DNA from: Eumeta japonica
Lineage: Eukaryota > Arthropoda > Insecta > Lepidoptera > Psychidae
Assembly (NCBI GenBank): GCA_005406025.1
Contig: BGZK01000290.1
Location: forward strand, 452,087-516,086
DNA: 64,000 nucleotides
Reading direction: 5' to 3'
Both the position numbers and the translations under genes were made by a program. The notes beneath the pieces were generated by a model, which saw nothing but the letters and a program-made list of their open reading frames with translations, searched no databases and was not told the origin of the DNA. Positions 45,401-55,560 of the stretch are shown here, piece after piece. Numbering within the stretch: the first letter of the stretch is position 1; every line of letters starts with the position of its first letter.

Positions 45401-48195
45401 CAGAAAAATAAATAAAGGAAAGAATGGTATTAATATTTTAAAATTAAAATATTCTTTAAGTGTTTAAGTTATGAAAATAAACATTTTATTATTATAAATA
45501 ATCGATGTATAGAACTAACGAGCCCTGCACCGAACGGCGCACGGGTATCGCCTCGCGTTGCTCAATTAAATATCGTGTGTTAAAAAGTCTGAGGGGGTGG
45601 TGGGGTTTGTCTCCGAGAGTCGGCGTAATGTCTTTCCTCACATGACGATTTTAACCAATTGAAGGTCCCGCAAGTCGCGTTAAGGAACTTTGTTCCAAAA
45701 AGATTGTGGAAGGGTATGCCTCAGCAGTGGGACGGCTAAAACTTTACAGGAGAAAACAACAGTGCCTGCTCTCGCTCTGCAGACCAATTTTGTAAACTTA
45801 AGACCGATCAGTCAATATCTTTATGACGTCAAAACTACTTAAGGGCGAGAAGGATTGGGGGTAGTCACCGTGAGCCCTCGGTTTACGTGATTTGGACGTC
45901 ATAAGGATATCGACATCATTTGAAATCTACAGAACCAATCTACCGATGCCCTATAGATAATAGACGGATGTGTCGCGTACACTTCATTTGTGTATAGAGT
46001 GCCTCCACCTAACAAGGTCGTTGCTCATAATAGACGCCTTAACTGTGTGAATTAAAAAAAATCACACACGATCACAACTTTATCTTAAACCCGTCCATAA
46101 TTTTCAATCGATTCTTAGTGATAACATATATATAAAGCGGCTGATAAAACTTGATGCAATACTGGAATATTGTTTATAATATGACTACACAGTCGTGAGC
46201 AGTATTAACTCGAATGATCATTATTTACGAATAGTAAATAAAATTTAACTATCGGGAACAAAGCGTATAGAAATTGGACGTTCGCCAAAAAACACATATT
46301 GAAAGCATTGAATTTTCCATTTCCTCGTACGCGCCGTCGGATCGATCCTCTTGCCCGGGCTAAAGATACGGTCGCATCGCGAAAAATTTATAAATATACG
46401 AACACGTGCGCGAACAAGATACAAGTGAGCGAAAGTGCAGACAGACGTTCGCACCGGCGGCGCCGGCGCGGCCGGTCTGTGCACGCGTCGACCTCTATAC
46501 AAGCTAGCCGCAGCACGCTCTGTGATCGTGTCATGAATTATCGTTACTCTATCCTTGATATACATTTTGTAATATATAAATAAAGCTTATTACATACGTT
46601 TTAATGTTGTTGTATATTCCGAAAAAATAAATACACTTGATACTACTAGACGTTAACATTTATGAAAACTTTATTTGAACACTTGTAGATTTATATATAG
46701 TAATAATTGACGTGTGCAATATTTCATTTTTGTTAATAGGATTTTCGTTATAACGGAGAACTATTAACACAATTGAAAATTATCAATATCATTATTTTGT
46801 AAAGATATTAAATGAATATCAGTTTTATTAATCATTAATATCATTACATAAAAACGTTTCAACCGCGCTTCACCCGAAGATTTGACTTAATTTATAGAAA
46901 ATAAAGGGATAATACTCACATTTTGAAATGTGCTAATAACTAAACGAATACACCAGCAATACTCGTAGGTGATCTTTTTAAATGTATTTGAAACTTGGAT
47001 GTACCGCGACACTGCTCCGCGCGCGAAGCACAGAGCGGACTGGCAACCGGCGAGCAGAGCTGGCGAACTTAAGGACATAGATTCCCTTATCGCTAAGATA
47101 GCCGATATAGTAATAGCGATAACGACAACCGGACGGACACTCGTACGCGTGAAGCGAACTAGTGGCCGACACCTATAGAACGTTTACGAACGTAGTGTGG
47201 AGTGGCGCCGACTTGGTGGACAAACAATGCAACCTGCCAAGTATATTTCTCTTAAAAAGTAAAAGTACATGCGTACTGTAAAGTTTATTCTCTTACGAAA
47301 TAAAAATACATACGTAAAAAAAAAAAGTGAAATATAGTAAGTGTTAATGCGTTTTGAAAATTATTATCCTAAATAACAAATTGGTATTGTAAATAATCAA
47401 AAATACCTGTTCTACTTAGACTTGAAGGTCACCTGTGCATTTTGTGTAATAATTTCGTTTCTTCAAGAATATTAATAATTTCGACATATTCCATTCACAT
47501 TCCATATTTAAATTTTGATCCAACTTTTAAAAATCAAGTCCATTTCTCTCGATCTTGGAAATATTTATAAGAAAATGATACAATATGTATACAGATTGAC
47601 GCATGACACAACGCATACGGACTCACTAAATACATAAATAAATTACAGTATATCAATTCCAAAAGTTTCTGGTAATTGCCATCTCACCTTCAATTCTTAA
47701 AAACAACATAATACTACATATTGTTTTTTGCAATAAAATTTACAATTTCAACTTCTGTTATGTGACATTTTCGAAAGAGAATAATAATACTAGTAAATTA
47801 ATGGTAATAGTAACGCTGAGAAGGTCAAAGTGCAATAGCTTTTACGTAATATAAACTGAATATATACAACATACAATATGATTGCATTATTATTGCATAA
47901 CAGCGTCCAAGTTTAGCCTATCACGCGAAACTTGTTTTGTCTACTATCGTCGTGAACCTTGGCCCGATTTATGTCACGTTATGTTATTATTCTAAGCATA
48001 TGTTTATACTTTTGATACGATGCATAATCTAAATAAGAAACAGTTGAAATTAAGAAAAAAAATGCAGACTAACCCGACATAATGTCAAAATAAGAAATAT
48101 TAAGCCTATTTAATTGAAAAAATAGCATGTAAATTAACTATAATAAATTAATTGAAATATATAAACACTCACGTCTCATTCTCGTCTATAAACAT
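23714..48195 (-). CDS. Acsl: Long-chain fatty-acid--CoA ligase, ACSL3/ACSL4 type
   Basis: Makes acyl-CoA from long-chain fatty acid, ATP and CoA at ER, lipid-droplet or endosomal membranes (family knowledge). Twelve coding exons, 5' to 3': 48195-48173, 33260-33125, 31797-31582, 30059-29882, 29093-28842, 28181-27963, 26719-26604, 26129-25807, 25396-25297, 25034-24881, 24451-24176, 23868-23714. All junctions are GT-AG and in phase: 2148 nt, 715 residues (human ACSL4 711). The ATG sits in a 44-bp exon (48216-48173) and gives MFIDENET, joining PESWW across a phase-2 intron. Features: membrane anchor about 12-40; ETRAEWM; ATP/AMP motif [12 protein letters not shown] (282-293); LPLAHVFEL (324-332); YGLTETT (471-477); [20 protein letters not shown] (557-576; the usual TGD has Ser for Thr); [12 protein letters not shown] near the end; C-terminus RMYAS. 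Looks intact. Upstream noncoding exons must lie above 48216 and are not identified. Confidence 0.96.
23869..24880. other. Synthetase introns 10 and 11 (flanking exon 24176-24451)
   Basis: AT-rich introns of 307 and 429 bp with clean GT and AG ends on the - strand. Nothing else seen. Confidence 0.6.
25397..25806. other. Synthetase intron 8
   Basis: AT-rich, 410 bp, no feature seen. Confidence 0.6.
26375..26407. repeat. Perfect 15-bp inverted repeat, 3-nt loop
   Basis: AATGTATGTCAAGCT, CAT, AGCTTGACATACATT. Arms match exactly. Intronic in the synthetase; transcribed as a hairpin on either strand. Confidence 0.95.
26481..26532. repeat. Perfect 24-bp inverted repeat, 4-nt loop
   Basis: Left arm 26481-26504 (TATTATATGTTTCATATATA, then TAAC), loop TTAT, right arm 26509-26532 the exact complement. 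It lies 73 bp from the other perfect hairpin in the same small intron. Confidence 0.95.
26720..27962. other. Synthetase intron 6
   Basis: 1.24 kb, AT-rich. No repeat family or coding signal recognised. Confidence 0.5.
28182..28841. other. Synthetase intron 5
   Basis: 660 bp. The segment 28620-28800 is less AT-rich than the rest but has no frame I recognise. Confidence 0.5.
29094..29881. other. Synthetase intron 4 with a partial repeat
   Basis: 788 bp. Contains the partial copy of repeat family A listed at 29428-29487; nothing else seen. Confidence 0.5.
29428..29487 (+). repeat. Dispersed repeat family A, partial copy
   Basis: 'ggggcagacgagagctaccagagtagcgtga', 'ttagccgcccatgggtactc': matches the beginning of the copy at 17195 ('ggcaaacgagcatgcgcgctaccagagta...ctcatggata') and the inverse of the end of the copy at 50672. 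Confidence 0.6.
30060..31581. other. Synthetase intron 3
   Basis: 1.5 kb, AT-rich, with a short (AT)n at about 31299-31312. No recognised element or frame. Confidence 0.5.
31798..33124. other. Synthetase intron 2
   Basis: 1.3 kb, AT-rich, nothing recognised. Small + strand frames (32103-32309, 32605-32847) have no family resemblance. Confidence 0.5.
33261..35440. other. Synthetase intron 1, 3' part
   Basis: Mostly AT-rich. Imperfect internal pairing of 'cggtcacgtgagtcgattta' (33761) and 'tgaatcgaccgtcacgtttt' (33869) suggests a degraded element. 34053-34083 ('ccaaatcggttgagccgttt') resembles a common lepidopteran repeat segment, and 35010-35030 ('tcaccgacttcaagaagtct') resembles a fragment of the CCGACTTC repeat. 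No coding exon. Confidence 0.4.
35441..35990 (+). pseudogene. mariner transposase fragment, second family
   Basis: With frameshifts the + strand reads [60 protein letters not shown], then [10 protein letters not shown] and [18 protein letters not shown]. The HTH/linker region and the first catalytic Asp (TGDESW) are present; the C-terminal DDE half is missing after about 35985. The sequence differs clearly from the mariner at 18.3-20.7 kb, so it is another lineage. Inactive. Confidence 0.8.
35991..36799. other. Synthetase intron 1, unrecognised stretch
   Basis: AT-rich; no element or exon recognised. Confidence 0.4.
36800..37275 (+). mobile_element. RTE-like LINE reverse transcriptase C-terminal remnant
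   Basis: Reads [17 protein letters not shown], stop, [20 protein letters not shown], then [29 protein letters not shown] and, in other frames, [14 protein letters not shown] and TDELA sequence. This is the typical lepidopteran non-LTR reverse transcriptase tail (YGSESW...EMR.LR..CGV...DRIRN). Several stops and frameshifts. A shorter, internally deleted relative lies at 5763-6001. Confidence 0.75.
37276..38659. other. Synthetase intron 1, unrecognised stretch
   Basis: The part 37390-37680 is richer in CpG than its surroundings but shows no frame or promoter I can name. No other feature seen. Confidence 0.35.
38660..38850. repeat. Degenerate tandem repeat, about 30-35 bp units
   Basis: Successive blocks 'gttcgacacacaaa', 'tgatacacatacacttctgt', 'tcgacacatgcacac', 'tccgacatacaatcacac' and 'gttcgacacacaaacttctg' alternate with 'ttctgttcaaaagg'-like segments, giving about six diverged copies. 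The Cys-rich frame on the opposite strand is a by-product. Confidence 0.6.
38851..39246. other. Synthetase intron 1, unrecognised stretch
   Basis: No feature recognised; GC-richer around 39120-39240. Confidence 0.35.
39363..39449. repeat. TA microsatellite with palindromic flanks
   Basis: About 85 bp of nearly pure (TA)n, interrupted once by 'cacatatattattttatgta'. The outer flanks 'ttataaaataatata' and 'tatattattttata' are complementary, so the whole block can form a cruciform. Confidence 0.9.
40130..40163 (+). repeat. Short dispersed repeat B (inverse copy at 45297-45337)
   Basis: 'gcgaaaggaacttcgttcca' plus 'tctaggtgtccca' matches the reverse complement of 'tgggacacccggttcgaatg' plus 'aaattccctttcgct' at 45297-45337. 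Probably the end of a transposon family. Confidence 0.5.
40401..42377. other. Synthetase intron 1 with one long hairpin
   Basis: 40430-40580 and 41690-41770 are short GC-rich stretches without a recognised exon. The hairpin at 41002-41065 is listed separately. Otherwise AT-rich. Confidence 0.35.
41002..41065. repeat. Imperfect 24-bp inverted repeat, 16-nt loop
   Basis: Left arm 41002-41025 (TTCTCGTTTGGCTGCAACTT, CTTG) pairs with 41042-41065 (CAAGAGGTTGCGGCCAAATG, AGAA) with three mismatches. The arms are GC-richer than the surroundings. 'ggccgcaa' also occurs at about 40893, which suggests a small transposon. Confidence 0.8.
42378..43195 (+). repeat. GGTTCCG-type element, copy 3
   Basis: 'agggtttcaaagtcaacaag' and 'gaacccttataatttcgcca', a CTGTCTGTCTGTCTG run, 'tggtgtggggtatcgttgga', 'atgccccccctct', and the closing 'acggagccctacactgcact', 'gactcgacacgcacttttcc'. 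Same order and orientation as copy 1 at 1615. Confidence 0.75.
43196..46299. other. Synthetase intron 1 with scattered repeat ends
   Basis: 45297-45337 is the inverse of repeat B. 45666-45700 ('tcgcgttaaggaactttgtt') recurs at 52628-52656. 45710-45745 ('gtatgcctcagcagtgggac') resembles the 3' end of lepidopteran RTE-type LINEs (CCTATGCCCAGCAGTGGGAC). No coding exon seen; the - strand frame at 44914-45198 resembles nothing I know. Confidence 0.4.
46300..46530. other. GC-rich island in intron 1
   Basis: CpG-dense block ('gcaccggcggcgccggcgcg') open in frames on both strands, within AT-rich intron. It lies downstream of the synthetase start-codon exon in reading direction, so it cannot be that transcript's upstream 5' UTR; an alternative promoter or an enhancer is possible. 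The open frames are consequences of composition. Confidence 0.35.
46980..47215. other. GC-rich island in intron 1
   Basis: A second CpG-dense block, with 'cgcgaagcacagagcggact' and 'gtgaagcgaactagtggccg'. It has the character of insect core-promoter/5' UTR DNA on either strand, but no initiator, splice donor or frame can be fixed. An alternative first exon of the synthetase is one possibility. Confidence 0.3.
47216..48172. other. Synthetase intron 1, 5' part
   Basis: AT-rich, no feature recognised. The intron donor is GTGAGT read on the - strand from 48172. Confidence 0.5.
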
Positions 48196-48216
48196 GTTGT
48201 AGCGATGCCGTCAAAC

Positions 48217-50429
48217 CTGAAACAAACAGTAATACATATTACAGTTACGTGACAAAAATGTATGCGGCATAGCGCAAGGTACAGTTGAGTCAATAATGGA
48301 AACTATTTTTCCAATGAATTTCAATGTGGTTCATTTGGTTGAACGAATTTTACAAAATATAAAATTAGACTACATACTAATAGGAAAAGGTAAAAACAAA
48401 ATGCATTTACTTTAAAAAATAATCGAACAAAAGTAACTTTCTCAAGCATAACTCCGTCTCAAATGGAACAGTTATGTAGCCAGTTGGAGCCGATTCGTCG
48501 AGAGCAATTGCCGTCGAACAAAAAACCGGCGGGTATGAAAGTTGACCCCGACGGGCGGAAAACTTAGTCAATAGTTTTTAAATCAAGTGATATTAAGCTA
48601 CCGTGCCTTGGAAAATAAGTTGAACTGTCGGTAGTGGCTCGGTCACAGCATCGGAGACGTCAGTCGTTAACGGCCCCGACCCGTATACAACACATGAAAA
48701 ACTCGATTTTCGCAAATCGGACTGAAAACAGCATCTTCCCAATTCATGAAAATATTGCAATTTTCATAGCGGGAAGTTAAAAATATCTAGTACTGTAAAC
48801 GAGCACTGGACTGTAGCAATATTAATAGTTCTCTATTAATAAAGCATGACCATTAGTATCGAATCACAATCGATACGATATCTTACGTAATCGGTGAATA
48901 CACGTAAAAACCTATCAAGTATTTATAATATTTATATTCCCAAGCTACCGGATATGATAACAATAATCATACGGAACACCGATCGCACGAGTGAAACTCG
49001 CATCTGATCCGTTTTTCTTTGAACCATAACTGGTACAAACACATCCCTCGTGAGTATCCATATGCTAAATCCCGGACCGAGACGCCGTCCTATAAAAGAT
49101 TGGACGCGCGGTCACCGTGTCAATGCCGGCCGGAAGGGCGCCCGATAGCCGACGTGAATGACCTCCCGCCGCCGGGACGGACTCGTGAACGTCGACTTGG
49201 GAAAATAATCGACACCGATGATAACGAATCGGGACTATAATATCACAAATTATCATGATTCCCGTGATAATGTCGATTCTATGGAATAAGATACGATTGC
49301 TTCGTCGTTGAAACGATTGTAAAGGTGGGAACGTTCGGAATCTTGGATTTCCAGTTCGTAAGTCTACCTTGAACCATAAGCAATTACGAAATAAAAAAAA
49401 ACAATCTAAAACAATGTGGTGGAATAAAAAATTTGGTTGCCTGTAAAGTCGGTATACGGGCGAAAGTTTTACGTGACAACGACTTTGAATGGTAAAATCA
49501 TTTTAATGTGAATATTCATTCGTATAGTAGGAAGAAGGATGAAATAATAGTAACAATTTAAAACATTTATTTATACAAAGAATTATATTTAAAACATTAA
49601 TTTATACAAAGAATCTCGCACTGAATTTCATATTAACAAATTTTATTTTTACCTTTACATACATACGTATTTATATACAAATATACATACAATAACTTGC
49701 AATACATTTGCAAGCTATGCACTACTCTAGTGCGCGCGGCAGACCGATCATAGTTGAGTGGGAGAGAGACGCAAGGCATTGGCGGGCCTCTCTCGTTCGG
49801 TGACTCATCGTTACGTTACCGAGCGTTACATTTTTCATAAGTGACTCCCAGCCGCAACCTAATTTAAGACGTTGTCACGTCAAAATAAATTTTATCTTCT
49901 TAGAAAGCTTGCCATCTCTCATTCCATTTCGTTCCTGTCATAGACTAAACACGTTACATGCTGAAATTCGTTCCAGTTCCAGCTGACTGGCGCTTAATAC
50001 ACTTGGATTGGCAATTACACTGCTTAGTTCTTACTCCCCGTACTCAGTCGTCTATATTATATTCATTGTTTCATGCAGATTTCTCAAATTACTAAAATAA
50101 TTAGTAGAGAATGTATGAAGAGATGTACCTTGATATTTACACCTATGTTTTGTAGACGGAGAAGTAAACGAAATTGCAGTATTCTCTTAAAAAAAACTAG
50201 AATTGCAATTTATGAGGTGCAATAATAATATTATCCATAAAGTGTATTTGAGCTGTAATGATACATAGATCATAATTATTGTATTATATAAATAATATAA
50301 TAATTTATTCGATTTATATAAATAAATCAACTAGAAATTACTGAGGCACTCAAAGATACGTAATACGTTAATCATAAATTTGATTACTACTCTCCAAAAA
50401 GGGAATACTGTCATAGTTCAAAAACCTTT
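48217..50429. other. Upstream of the synthetase start-codon exon
   Basis: The acceptor ('gtttgtttcag' on the - strand) shows that at least one upstream exon exists. The GC-richer block 49060-49225 is a candidate. A 28-bp direct duplication with 31-bp period lies at 49556-49614 ('aaaacattaatttatacaaa'). No coding exon recognised. Confidence 0.4.
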
Positions 50430-50672
50430 TAGAGCCACGCAGTAGCTCGGCCGGTGAGGTACCACACTCTCACAGAATACAGATGTAAAGTAACAGCTTC
50501 CGCTGTTGCTTTCCGTCCAATGAGCGAGAGTTCCGATGGCCCACGCGTCCTCAATCATATATCCTATTCCTGCCCAAGAGGCCGGCGAAAACACTAGTGA
50601 TTCCTCTGGGGTTGCGAGTGTCCATGGGTGGCGATGACTACCTACTCATTGGTGGCTAACTTGCCCCTCGAA
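50430..50672 (-). repeat. Dispersed repeat family A, copy 2 (inverse)
   Basis: On the - strand it reads 'caatgagtaggtagtcatcg', 'cccatggacactcgcaaccc', 'cagaggaatcactagtg', 'gtgggccatcggaactctcg', 'ctcattggacggaaagcaac' and 'attctgtgagagtgtggtac', matching 17195-17500 block for block. It retains a clearer middle section than that copy. Confidence 0.65.
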
Positions 50673-52482
50673 AATGCTAAAAAATGACTTTATTAATTCG
50701 GCTGAGTGAAATGCAATTGCTTTATGGTTCACCTACGAAAATTTTATTGCTACAGTAAGAAAAAACCGAGAGGTCGATGGGCAGAATCAATAAATTCTCG
50801 TCGGATTGCGCTGACGTCACTAACTCATAAGTTATAACGTGTATCTGACGTCCTGACGCAGAACGGCGCGGCTAAATCGTACAGGCGGCGACGCAGTTGC
50901 GTAGCATTAGCAGCGCCAAAATAATATTGTGGTGTGACTGCTTGAAACGGTCGCTGTAAATAATGTTTCCTTTATGCGGGCGAGGCTTGAGTCTTGTTTT
51001 TGCGCCGCACAAGAACGCGCTGTCACGTAAAAGATGGTTATAATAAATGGTTATATATTGTTAAGCTCTTTTTTTTATGTATAGCATAATGTGAGAATGT
51101 TCGGTCTACGTACACGGTTAACGACGTTACGATACGGGCCGATGCTAAATACTATGTCCAGAAAGACGGTCAATATTAAATCGATTGTTTGCTTACAAGA
51201 CGACAACTTTATAAAATCCAATCGACTTATTAATCGGCGAAATACTTCTGTCTAAGATCCTACATACACGACCACTCCATTTTGGTGGACCACATCCAAC
51301 ATTAAACTACATCTACAATTATGGTCGTTGCAGCCCCCGACCAGCGCGGATGGCTTAAAATCAAGTTCATCGATCCAAAATGAAAAGATTGTGGGAGACT
51401 ATACCTCGCGCTCGCCAGTGGGATGATATAAACCAGATGATTAACACTACAACATCCAAATGGCGCAATCGCACTCACAGCACGCCACTAACAAATCAGA
51501 TGAATAGAATGAGTCTTCATCTTTCGTTCGATTGCATTCCAGTTTCGCTGCCGATGTCGCTGTCAATTCTGATTCTGGTTTTCTTCCTCGCGATTCGGGT
51601 CCTGGTACCATGGCCGACCTTGGTCCCCCTTAGATCAGGCAACAGACAATCGACACATCAAAGCAATTCTTGCAACGTCCGTGCGGGCGAAGTCGCGAGC
51701 AATATTAGCTGATAGGGTTAACCGATTTATATACTGTATTAGTATAAGTAGACATATATATTTTAACATTTTATAAATTTAACAACTTGTTTATGTCAAT
51801 GGAGCTATGTTCATTTTACATTCATAATTATCTTATCCCACAATCTTTTGCTTCGGATAGAGGGACCGATAATAATCTGTCGCCGCCGATGCTTTGGCAA
51901 CATCCGCGACCGAAGGAATAACGTGGCCGCCAAGGCGTGCAACGAATGTTTTCATTAGACTCGAATCAAATCTCGCTGTTAAATACGTTCGTCGCGGGGT
52001 TCGAACACGGACCACGCGGACCCCGCCGCTGTATTCTGTGCTCCGCCCCGAAAGCCCTCGTACAGTCAAGTCTGTGTTTCACAAATCTGTTTTCGTTTGC
52101 TTGGCTTAATTCAAACAATCACGATATTGACATCACCCTCGATAAAAGAATACACATACTTGATAATCTGTCTCTTTATAAAGGATGAATTAGCATCGCC
52201 AAGTCCTTCTGCATTGCAGAATTCCGACAATAGCTAGTCACTCGTGGAGTGACATACGTGCTCGTTTGCTTCCTTTTTTTTTATGAACAAAAAAAAACTG
52301 AATATGCAGACTGTTGACCCAGGTCAGGAAATAAGTTTTTTTTTCATTATATATAACTAAGTAAGGAAGGAATAAAATCAGAATTTCTTTTATATATTTT
52401 ACGCAAAATACCAATTTTTTTTAATTAGATATAAACCAGTGAATTATAAATTATACAAATAAATACTAAATAACAAATTTCA
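50673..52482. other. Unrecognised DNA with GC-rich stretch
   Basis: Frames at 51380-51712 (+) and 51833-52188 (both strands) are open but resemble no protein family. 51840-52060 is CpG-rich and could be a 5' UTR exon or promoter. No decision possible from sequence alone. Confidence 0.35.
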
Positions 52483-52530
52483 AGAAAAAGAGAAAGAGAA
52501 CGGGTGAGGGGAGGGAGGGGAAGGAGGAGG

Positions 52531-52562
<32 letters not shown>
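52483..52562 (+). repeat. Purine tract with GA microsatellite and G-quadruplex motif
   Basis: About 80 bp that are all A or G on the + strand except for single C and T interruptions (52501, 52505). 52502-52520 (GGGTGAGGGGAGGGAGGGG) satisfies the four-run G-quadruplex pattern. A (GA)n run of about 27 bp follows. Confidence 0.95.
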
Positions 52563-52564
<2 letters not shown>

Positions 52565-53039
52565 GCATGGAGTGGATGTAACGCTTTTTCATTATGTTAC
52601 AATTTTTACCAATTAACTCGTACCGCGAATCGCGTTAAGGAACTTTGTTCCAAAAATCAATCGAAACTATGCGGTTTCGTGCGCTCGCGGATCTTTCTTC
52701 CGCAGTGTTGTAGCGCCGCGACTGTGGTACAAATAAAAATGACGCGTGTGTGGCGTTCCATTTACGCGGTTTTCGCGAATTTTGCCGCAGCTAAATACAT
52801 GTAGTGCGACGGCTCGCCGAGGCCGCCGGACGCCGCGGCCCGTCGCCCTCGCATGTAAATGACGCCGGGCGGGCTGTCGTGACCGTGCATAACTAAAGTG
52901 ACCATTTTATTTTGGTCAAAACAGGATAACACAAAAAATAAAATCACTTTCTTTGTGCCGAGAACATTTATTTGTAGAAAAAGAAAACTGATATGACTCG
53001 TATGTATACACTATGAATTATATTGATTTGTAATATATG
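52563..53039. other. Unrecognised DNA with GC-rich stretch
   Basis: Shares 'tcgcgttaaggaactttgtt' (52628) with 45666 and turns CpG-rich at 52680-52890. The frame on the - strand at 52762-52947 has no known relative. Confidence 0.35.
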
Positions 53040-53100
53040 CATACGAGTGATCCTACAAGGGTTCCGTTCTTTTCATTCGAACATACGGAACTCTAAGAAA
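53040..53100 (-). repeat. GGTTCCG-type element, terminal fragment
   Basis: 'acgagtgatcctacaagggt', 'tccgttcttttcattcgaac', 'atacggaactc': matches the end of the copy at 40345-40395. Only this terminus is visible. Confidence 0.55.
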
Positions 53101-55089
53101 GTAATTACACAATAATAGCTTTATGTTATTGACTGAGTGTAACCATTTTTTTTACTTTTTGAGTTTTTATCGGTGCATAATTCAATCAAAAATAGCCTTC
53201 AGTCGAGCCTAACCCGAAAACGGGACAATTTACTGTCCCAAAGCTTGAAAAAGGAACAGTCCATTCAAAACATGACGTATGGTCACGTTATGCCTAACGG
53301 ACTACAGTTTAGCGAACTGTAATGTATTAAGTCGGTCGTGACTTTACAAATTCGCGACGGTGCGTGAACTAGCTGCACAGATGCGTGATGCTGTTAAGTA
53401 CACAGAGTATTTTCTTTCTAAAATAATGCCCAACTCATTCAGTTATTAGAAAATTGGTATTACTACCATTGATATTAACATTTTTTTCTACTATGTACTA
53501 TCCTGGCATAGGTTCAAAAATAAATACATAAAACTTATTAAATCCAAAGAGCGAGGACTGTTTTGATAATAGAAATGAAGAAGTTCTCTTCATTTATGCA
53601 CGTCACCCTTGAAACTGTAATTTCAACGGGCTACTTCGACTTAAAATATTAATAGCACAGTGAAATAGAACGTCGGTAGAGGTTGTCCTCGAAAGACACC
53701 TAATTAGGCGATTAGCTGAAACGGGGGGACATACCCATACGTAAGGACACTGTAGACCGATATCGACATTCGCGCGGGTAGGGTTGCCAACCGCAGTCTG
53801 ATATAATATATTGTGCTGTATTTCATGCAGGTACACATTACAGTAATAACACTAGTAGATCACGCAAAAATAATGTTTTAACTGTAACTATATATCCTTT
53901 GACACACGACTTACGTTATGGCTTTGAAAGCGTAATTAATGATGTAAAAGATGAATTCATTGTTTTTTTTTTCCTGTTTATAATACATATTAAATTATTT
54001 CTTTTAGTGGTTGAATAATTTTTAATACAAGGAGAACACAAAGCAAATTTTAATTTCAACGAAAATACTGCTTTAATTATTAAAATAAATAAAAAGCATG
54101 CTTTTTTATGAATCAGTAGTCTTTATTAACTTCTGAAGTCACTAATAGTCCATTAAAAAAAATATTTATTTTTTTCTTGAGCGACATCTATCCTTTGCTA
54201 TTTTTCGTTGTCAACACCCTTACCTTCCCAGGCGAACACTTGCGCTCGACGCGTGTGCGGTTCTCATGCAAATATGTATAATATTGCGATATTTCTAATA
54301 AAACGCAGTGGTAAAGGCGCGATGCAGCGAAGGCGGACTTTCCTACTTCTACAGTTTGAATAATTCAATGAAAGTTGCGACATACAACACAAACTTGAAA
54401 TAAGTGAATCTAATGAACTTATTATCCGCTTCACGGATAACTCCAGAATTAGTTGATCTGCAGAAGGGAACGGGTCGTAACTTGGCTTTTCAGGTGCGAA
54501 AGAAACGACACAAAAATGAAAGAATTTCGGATTGGACTACCACGCACAACAAAAAGTGGATTCATCAGAGTAATCGAAAATCAATAAGGTAACGTGTCCC
54601 ATACTGGGTACTTGTGTAGTGTTATCAGTTCCAGCGACAATTTGAGATGATTACCAAGCCTCGTCAAATATTTTTTAAATCCATACAATACTATTTGCGT
54701 AATATTATTTTTAGACTCGCTAACTATTCGGGTCGATTTCTGAGCCACTTTTAATTTTTTTATTGTAATCTTGCACCTCTATTATGCTTGTATAAAGCAT
54801 TATTGATACTTCCGGTACAAATACTTTTTTAATTTAATTCAGCAAGAGTTTCGAATATTTTTTTGAAAATAAAACAAACAGGATCGCCATGCCATCTTAA
54901 TTATAAACGTCTTAAATTGCTAATTTTTAAATATCGCAATGTTTTAAACAGAAACATATATCAATAAAATTAATTAAAATACAAAATTTTCATTTCTTCA
55001 TTGGTTCTTTTGTAAAGAAACACATTCGTAAATGAATTTATCTAGTATTAATTTTTTAGCTTCAATCGCAAATAGTATCTGTACGAGAT
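53101..55089. other. Unrecognised DNA
   Basis: AT-rich with small isolated frames (53603-53836, 54404-54592) that resemble no family. Confidence 0.4.
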
Positions 55090-55560
55090 GATGTTAAGCA
55101 TTTATCAAATTTAACAGTTTACAAAGATCGTAACACTTCCAAGAAATGGCATACGATCCACGTGTGCAACTTCGACCGTCACCGACAACGCACGATGTTC
55201 GTCGGCTAACACAGCTAACGACCACGTCATCATACGAACCCTTGATGACGGATCGATTCGTGGTCAGTGCGTAGAATAGAACTCGACTCGTCGGAATCAT
55301 CAGTCGATTCGTTCAAATTCCAATCTATATTCGCTATCGACTCATTAGCGACACAAGGGGAGCGTGAAAACGGAGAAATATCGAGTTAGCGCGCCCGAGT
55401 TCGCGTAACGAGGAAGTGGTGCGCACGCGACGATTACGGCCGCGGGCAAAGTACGACCGCGGTGCAGTGGAGCGACTCCGCGGCACTACGTGACAACGTC
55501 TCGCCGCCTTTCGTATGCGGACGTACGTCCTGTGATTTACATCCATTCGACCTGATAATA
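55090..55560. other. GC-rich island, candidate promoter or 5' UTR exon
   Basis: A CpG-rich block in AT-rich DNA, rich in CGACG/CGTACG words on both strands. It lies upstream of the synthetase start-codon exon and is one of several candidates for its first exon. No splice site or initiator stands out. Confidence 0.3.

Noticed and set aside
46245..46583. About 100-codon Arg-rich frames on both strands
   Set aside because: CpG-rich composition leaves both strands open; no domain and no codon bias. Kept only as a GC-rich island.
51380..51712. 110-codon + strand frame
   Set aside because: No similarity to a known family; a hydrophobic run and Ser/Thr-rich ends fit chance. No splice or promoter support.
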